Origin: DASSBR01 sp035708085
GTDB lineage: Bacteria > Pseudomonadota > Gammaproteobacteria > Natronospirales > DASSBR01
Direction of reading: 5' to 3'
Length of the DNA: 10,832 nucleotides
Assembly (NCBI GenBank): GCA_035708085.1
Contig: DASSTE010000027.1
Location: forward strand, 1 to 10,832
The notes under the pieces were generated by a model, which was given only the letters and a program-made list of their open reading frames with translations, searched no databases and had not been told where the DNA came from. Made by a program: the position numbers and the translations under genes. Positions 6,810-10,832 of the stretch are shown one piece after another (position 1 is the first letter of the stretch; each line of letters begins with the position of its first letter).

Positions 6810-7721
6810 TTGAAGGGCAACTGGCGTATTTCGGGCGACGATATCAAGACGCGCGTCGACGCCGCATGGCTGTTGCGGTGGGCGCCTGACGCGGCCTGTC
6901 TGGGCCTGATTATCGCGATCGCCTGGGTGCTGGCGCAGCTCACCTGGCTGGCGGTGCCGTCGCCCGACCCGTCCGGCGCTGCCGCGCTGCCGCAGCCGCC
7001 CGTGGCGGTCGCCGCGACGCCGGGCCAGGTCGATACGCTGCAACTGGCCGACCGGGTCGCGTCGATGCACCTGTTCGGCGAGGCCGTGACGCCGGTGGCC
7101 AGCGGCGAGCCGGTCAATGCGCCGGAAACCAACCTGAACGTAACGCTGCACGGGATTATCGCCGCCAGCGATCCGGACGAGTCGCGCGCGATCATCTCGG
7201 CGGGCAGCGGTAACAACGACTCCAAGAGCTATCGTATCGGCGCGAGCATTCCCGGCGGCGCCAGCATTCACGGCATTTATCCCGACCGGGTGATCCTGTC
7301 GCGCAACGGCCGCCTGGAGGCGCTCAAGCTGCCTCAAACCGACGAGAACCACGGCAGTATCCGGCGGGTGCCGCAGCAGACTCCGCAAACGGCACCGCCG
7401 CAGCCTGTGCCGGAGCGTCGCGTCCCGCCGCGCCTGCGCCACAGCGTGGCGGCAATGGGCCACCTGTTGCGTGCGCAGCGGGCGGTGGTGAATGGCCAAC
7501 TGGTGGGCTATCGCGTCTATCCGGCCAGCAACCCGGCCGAGTTCATTGCCGCCGGGCTGGAGCCGGGCGACGTGATCAAGGCGGTCAATGGCAAATCGCT
7601 CTCCAACCCTGCCAATCTGATGGCGCTGATGGGACATTACAAGGCCGGCGAGCCGATTCGCCTGACGGTGGAACGCCACGGCCAGACGAAACACATCCAG
7701 GTTTCGGCGCCGCAACAATAA
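6810..7721 (+). CDS. gspC: Type II secretion system protein GspC (PDZ-containing inner-membrane clamp)
   Basis: Bitopic inner-membrane protein that links the inner-membrane platform to the GspD secretin and is thought to take part in substrate selection. The 303-residue product has a short cytoplasmic N-terminus, one membrane segment at about 27-49 (CLGLIIAIAWVLAQLTWLAV), a Pro/Ala-rich periplasmic stretch, the conserved HLFG (87-90), and the HR domain at about 107-173 (NVTLHGIIAASDPDESRAII). A Pro-rich linker (174-208) and a C-terminal PDZ domain (about 225-300; GLEPGDVIKAVNGKSLSNP) follow. The start is TTG 6810: an in-frame TGA at 6798-6800 limits the frame, and no ATG or GTG occurs before the membrane segment. 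GGA lies 5 bases upstream. It is the first gene of the gsp operon; gspD follows after 75 bases. Confidence 0.93.
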   Translation: MKGNWRISGDDIKTRVDAAWLLRWAPDAACLGLIIAIAWVLAQLTWLAVPSPDPSGAAALPQPPVAVAATPGQVDTLQLADRVASMHLFGEAVTPVASGEPVNAPETNLNVTLHGIIAASDPDESRAIISAGSGNNDSKSYRIGASIPGGASIHGIYPDRVILSRNGRLEALKLPQTDENHGSIRRVPQQTPQTAPPQPVPERRVPPRLRHSVAAMGHLLRAQRAVVNGQLVGYRVYPASNPAEFIAAGLEPGDVIKAVNGKSLSNPANLMALMGHYKAGEPIRLTVERHGQTKHIQVSAPQQ

Positions 7722-7796
7722 TTAAAGATGTTGATGTTGACGGTCCGGTGGAAATCATGCTGAATGCGGCAACGGCGCATGAATCGAGGGAATAGC

Positions 7797-9917
7797 GTGT
7801 CTTTTTGCATAAAATCATTGGGGATCGCCATTCTGATGGCAGCGATGTCGGTGCCGGCACTGGCCGCCGCGGCCGCTGCCGCGCCGCAAAAGGCCGGCTC
7901 GCAAGCAAAGATTTCACTTAACTTCAAAGACGCCGACATCCGCCAGGTGGCCGAGAGCATCGGCCAGATCGTCGGCAAGGATTTCATCCTGGATCCGCAG
8001 GTGCAGGGGCGCGTAACGGTCGTGTCCGCCAAGCCGATCAGCGCGGACGCGGTTTACAGCGTCTTTCTGTCGGTGCTCGAAGTGCACGGCTTTGCCGCTG
8101 TGCCGGCGGGCGCGGTGACCAAGATCATCCCGGCGCTGAAGGCGCGCCAGCAGCCAGGCATCGGCCCCTCGCACATCGGCAGCGCGCCCGGCGATGCGAT
8201 GGTGACCCAGGTCGTGCCGGTTGAGAACGTGCCGGCGGCGCAACTCGTGCCGGTGCTGCGGCCGCTGATGTCCACGCAGGCGCAGCTCGCGTCGTACGCG
8301 CCGTCGAACCTGCTGATCCTCTCCGGCCGCGTCGACAACGTGAAGCGCATGATTCGCATCATTCACCGCATCGACGAGTCGGGTTCCAACGCCGTCGACA
8401 TCATCCCGCTGCAATATGCCTCGGCGACGGACGTGGTGCGGGTGCTGGGCAGCCTGCTGCAGGGCGCGCAGCAAGGCAGTGGCAATCCGGTGAAGCTTGG
8501 CGCCGACGAGCGCACCAACAGCGTGCTGATCGGCGGCGGCAAAACGGATCGGTTGCGCGTCAAGGCGCTGATTGCGGAACTCGACACGCCGCAGAAAACC
8601 GGCGGCAACACGCAGGTCATTTATCTGCATTACGCGAAGGCGAAGGATATTGCCAAGGAGTTGACCAGCTTCGTTACCGCCAGTGAAAAGCTGAAAAATG
8701 CCAAAAGCGGCAGTCAGGCGACCAGCGGCCTCGGCTCGGCGGCGATTCTTGCCGACGAAGGCACCAATTCTCTGGTCGTGACCGCGCCGCCCAAGATGAT
8801 GCGGTCGATCAAGAATGTCATCGACAAGCTCGACATCCGGCGCGCGGAAGTTTTCGTCCAGGCGATCATCGCCGAACTGAGTTCCGATCGTTCGGCCGAA
8901 CTCGGCATCACCTGGGCCGCCGACGCGATCCAGAATCACGGCACGGTCGGCCTGACCAATTTCGGCGGTACCGGCACGGGCATTGCCCAGCTGGCCGGCG
9001 CGGCGGCCACGGCGGGCACGCTCGGCGGTACCAGCTTCGGCGGTGTGAATGGCGTCGGTGGAATTGGCGGTGTCGGCGGCAGCTCCGTCGCCAGCGCGAT
9101 TCCCGACGGTCTGACGCTGGGCGTCGGCAAGATCGTCAGCGGCGGCTTCAGCTTCGCGGCCCTGCTGCGCGCGCTGGCCGGCGACTCGCATACCAATATT
9201 CTGTCCGCGCCGAGCCTGGTCACGCTGGACAACGAAAAGGCCAAGATCACGGTTGGCCAACAGGTGCCGTTCGTGACCGGTTCGTACACGAACGGCGGCA
9301 TCGGTGGCAGCGGCGCGGCTGGCGGGCTGGGGTCCGGGTTCGTCAACCCGTTCCAGACGGTCAACCGCCAGCAGGTCGGCATTACGCTGGAAATCACGCC
9401 GCAGGTCAGCCAGGGCAGGACGGTGACGCTCAAGATTCACCAGACGGTCTCGAGCCTCGCCGGTAGCAGCCAGGGCGCCGTCGATCTGATCACCAACAAT
9501 CGCGAGATTTCGACCAACGTGGTTGCGCGCAGCGGGCAGATCATCGTGCTGGGCGGGCTGATGCAGAACAACCTGCGCGAAAGCGAGCAAAAGGTGCCGC
9601 TGCTGGGCGATATTCCGCTGCTCGGCAACCTGTTCAAGTACCGGTCGAGCAACAATACCAAGCAGAACCTGATGGTCTTCATCCGTCCGACGATTCTGCG
9701 CGACCAGAACTCGGTGACCTACTACACCAATGCGAAGTACCAGTTCATGCGCCAGCTTGAACTCAGCAACAAGAAGCCGGTGTCGCTGATGCCGGAGGTC
9801 AAACGGCCGCTGCTGCCGCCGTTCAATGCGATCAAGACGCGGCCGAACGGCCGGACCCCGACCAACAGCAAACTGCCGGCGGACGCAGGCGACAATGGCT
9901 CTCAGACCGGAAACTGA
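7797..9917 (+). CDS. gspD: Type II secretion system outer-membrane secretin GspD
   Basis: Multimeric outer-membrane channel of type II secretion. From GTG 7797 it is 706 residues. That start has GAGGG six bases upstream and opens directly on a Sec signal peptide (cleavage about residue 23, after VPALA). In-frame ATGs at 7764 and 7779 lack a good ribosome site and would add 11 or 6 residues before it. Domains in order are N0 (from ISLNFKDADIRQVAE), N1 (TQVVPVENVPAAQL), N2 (VDIIPLQYASATDVV), N3 (TQVIYLHYAKAKDIA) and the secretin core. The core has ILSAPSLVTLDNEKA, ITVGQQVPFVTG and the signature VPLLGDIPLLGNLFKYRSS, ending LMVFIRPTIL. A C-terminal S-like tail, possibly for a pilotin, follows. 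Two Gly-rich stretches (8958-9105 and 9289-9345) lie around the channel-forming part. gspE begins one base after the stop. Confidence 0.95.
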   Translation: MSFCIKSLGIAILMAAMSVPALAAAAAAAPQKAGSQAKISLNFKDADIRQVAESIGQIVGKDFILDPQVQGRVTVVSAKPISADAVYSVFLSVLEVHGFAAVPAGAVTKIIPALKARQQPGIGPSHIGSAPGDAMVTQVVPVENVPAAQLVPVLRPLMSTQAQLASYAPSNLLILSGRVDNVKRMIRIIHRIDESGSNAVDIIPLQYASATDVVRVLGSLLQGAQQGSGNPVKLGADERTNSVLIGGGKTDRLRVKALIAELDTPQKTGGNTQVIYLHYAKAKDIAKELTSFVTASEKLKNAKSGSQATSGLGSAAILADEGTNSLVVTAPPKMMRSIKNVIDKLDIRRAEVFVQAIIAELSSDRSAELGITWAADAIQNHGTVGLTNFGGTGTGIAQLAGAAATAGTLGGTSFGGVNGVGGIGGVGGSSVASAIPDGLTLGVGKIVSGGFSFAALLRALAGDSHTNILSAPSLVTLDNEKAKITVGQQVPFVTGSYTNGGIGGSGAAGGLGSGFVNPFQTVNRQQVGITLEITPQVSQGRTVTLKIHQTVSSLAGSSQGAVDLITNNREISTNVVARSGQIIVLGGLMQNNLRESEQKVPLLGDIPLLGNLFKYRSSNNTKQNLMVFIRPTILRDQNSVTYYTNAKYQFMRQLELSNKKPVSLMPEVKRPLLPPFNAIKTRPNGRTPTNSKLPADAGDNGSQTGN

Positions 9918-9918
9918 C

Positions 9919-10832
9919 ATGGATGCCCGTGCCGTCGAGCTTGCGCCGGAAAGCGCTGCACCGCCGGAGGAAGCGCGCCAAGCGGCAACGCCGACGCGCC
10001 TGCCGTTCTCATTCGCAAAGCGCTACGGGCTGCTGTTGAAGGAGGACGAGGGCGCCGAGTTGCGCCTGATCCGTCGCGATGATGCCTCGCCGGAAGCGAT
10101 ACTCGAAGCGCGCCGCTACCTCGGCCGGCCGTTCAAGCTCGACGCCGTCAGCCGCGAGGAGTTCGACCGGCAGTTGCAATACACCTACGAAGACCGCTCC
10201 GGCAGCGCGATGGACATGGTCGAGGGCCTGGACGACGACGACACCGACCTGTTCAGCGCCGCCGAGCAGCTCCCGGAGCCTGAAGACCTGCTGGAAAGCG
10301 AGGACGACGCACCGATCATCCGCCTGATCAACGCACTGCTGACGGCAGCGATCAAGGAAAACGCGTCTGACATTCACATCGAGCCATTCGAAAACCGCCT
10401 CGTGGTGCGGTTCCGCGTCGACGGCGTGCTGCGCGAGGTCCTGCAGACCCGCCACGCGGTAGCGCCGCTGTTGGTGTCGCGCATCAAGGTCATGGCCAAG
10501 CTCGACATTGCGGAAAAGCGCCTGCCGCAGGACGGGCGCATTTCGCTGCGCATCGCCAATCGCGCCGTCGACGTTCGCGTGTCTACGATTCCGTCCGGGC
10601 ACGGCGAGCGCGTCGTACTGCGCCTGCTCGACAAGCAGGCCGGGCGCCTCGATCTCGAACAGCTTGGCATGGACCCGGCCACCAAGGACATCATCGACGA
10701 ATTGATCCGCAAGCCGCACGGCATCATCCTCGTCACCGGCCCGACCGGCTCCGGCAAGACGACCACGCTGTACGCGGCGCTGACACGCCTGAACGACCAC
10801 AGCCGCAACATCATGACGGTTGAGGACCCGAT
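9919..10832 (+). CDS. gspE: Type II secretion system ATPase GspE, first 304 codons (3' end outside window)
   Basis: Cytoplasmic hexameric ATPase that powers pseudopilus assembly in type II secretion. The visible part begins at ATG 9919, one base after the gspD stop, with GGAAA about 7 bases upstream; an in-frame ATG at 9895 would overlap gspD and has no clear ribosome site. The N-terminal domain (about 28-95, from LPFSFAKRYGLLL) is followed by a very acidic linker around 102-130 (EGLDDDDTD, LLESEDDAP). The N2E-type domain shows ASDIHIEP (149-156), RFRVDGVLRE (164-173), KRLPQDGRI (200-208) and STIPSGHGERVVLRLLD (222-238). Walker A is GPTGSGKT (274-281). The Asp-box motif MTVEDP is the last sequence before the window ends, so Walker B and the zinc-binding Cys motif are not visible. 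The reading frame is open to the edge. Confidence 0.95.
   Translation, partial: MDARAVELAPESAAPPEEARQAATPTRLPFSFAKRYGLLLKEDEGAELRLIRRDDASPEAILEARRYLGRPFKLDAVSREEFDRQLQYTYEDRSGSAMDMVEGLDDDDTDLFSAAEQLPEPEDLLESEDDAPIIRLINALLTAAIKENASDIHIEPFENRLVVRFRVDGVLREVLQTRHAVAPLLVSRIKVMAKLDIAEKRLPQDGRISLRIANRAVDVRVSTIPSGHGERVVLRLLDKQAGRLDLEQLGMDPATKDIIDELIRKPHGIILVTGPTGSGKTTTLYAALTRLNDHSRNIMTVEDP

Noticed and set aside
7914..9920. Long minus-strand open frame (668 codons) opposite gspD
   Set aside because: It mirrors the gspD frame in GC-rich DNA; its product is Arg/His/Ala-rich with no family motif, while the plus strand encodes an unmistakable secretin.

Overview
The window is high-GC chromosomal DNA that looks gammaproteobacterial. 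The gene set aat-bpt-infA facing clpA-clpS is a classic gammaproteobacterial neighbourhood (as I recall it from Pseudomonas and, without bpt, from E. coli), and a general secretory pathway (type II secretion) operon follows. Within that class a Xanthomonadales, Nevskiales or Steroidobacter-like lineage is a guess; I cannot place it by sequence alone.

Layout. (1) 2-1902, plus strand: the tail of a COG3146/DUF482 GNAT-like protein overlaps aat by ATGA; then come aat (Leu/Phe transferase), bpt (Asp/Glu leucyltransferase) and infA (initiation factor IF-1). (2) 1903-3910, plus strand: an accessory block between infA and clpA. It starts with a decayed chimera, a LysR helix-turn-helix fragment fused out of frame to the C-terminal part of an aldo/keto reductase. 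Two intact, closely spaced genes follow: a small manganese-type cupin resembling (R)-hydroxynitrile lyases, and a zinc-dependent NAD(P) alcohol dehydrogenase. (3) 3911-4022: an inverted pair of REP-like palindromes between two convergent genes, probably acting as a two-way terminator. (4) 4023-6619, minus strand: clpS-clpA, transcribed as a unit. (5) 6620-6809: a divergent promoter region. (6) 6810-10832, plus strand: gspC, gspD and the first 304 codons of gspE.

How the genes fit together. Aat and Bpt attach Leu/Phe to primary destabilising N-termini. ClpS recognises the resulting N-degrons and hands them to the ClpA unfoldase, which works with ClpP (not in this window). The full set of tagging and recognition components of the bacterial N-degron pathway therefore lies within about 6.4 kb, interrupted by the accessory oxidoreductase block. 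GspC, GspD and GspE are the inner-membrane clamp, outer-membrane secretin and cytoplasmic ATPase of a type II secretion system; further gsp genes presumably continue past the right edge.

I did not find a clearly undescribed multi-gene system. The most notable items are the chimeric pseudogene at the infA-clpA junction, the hydroxynitrile-lyase-like cupin with its neighbouring dehydrogenase, the inverted REP-like doublet, and an Aat with a four-residue internal deletion. No tRNA, rRNA, CRISPR array or insertion sequence was recognised.
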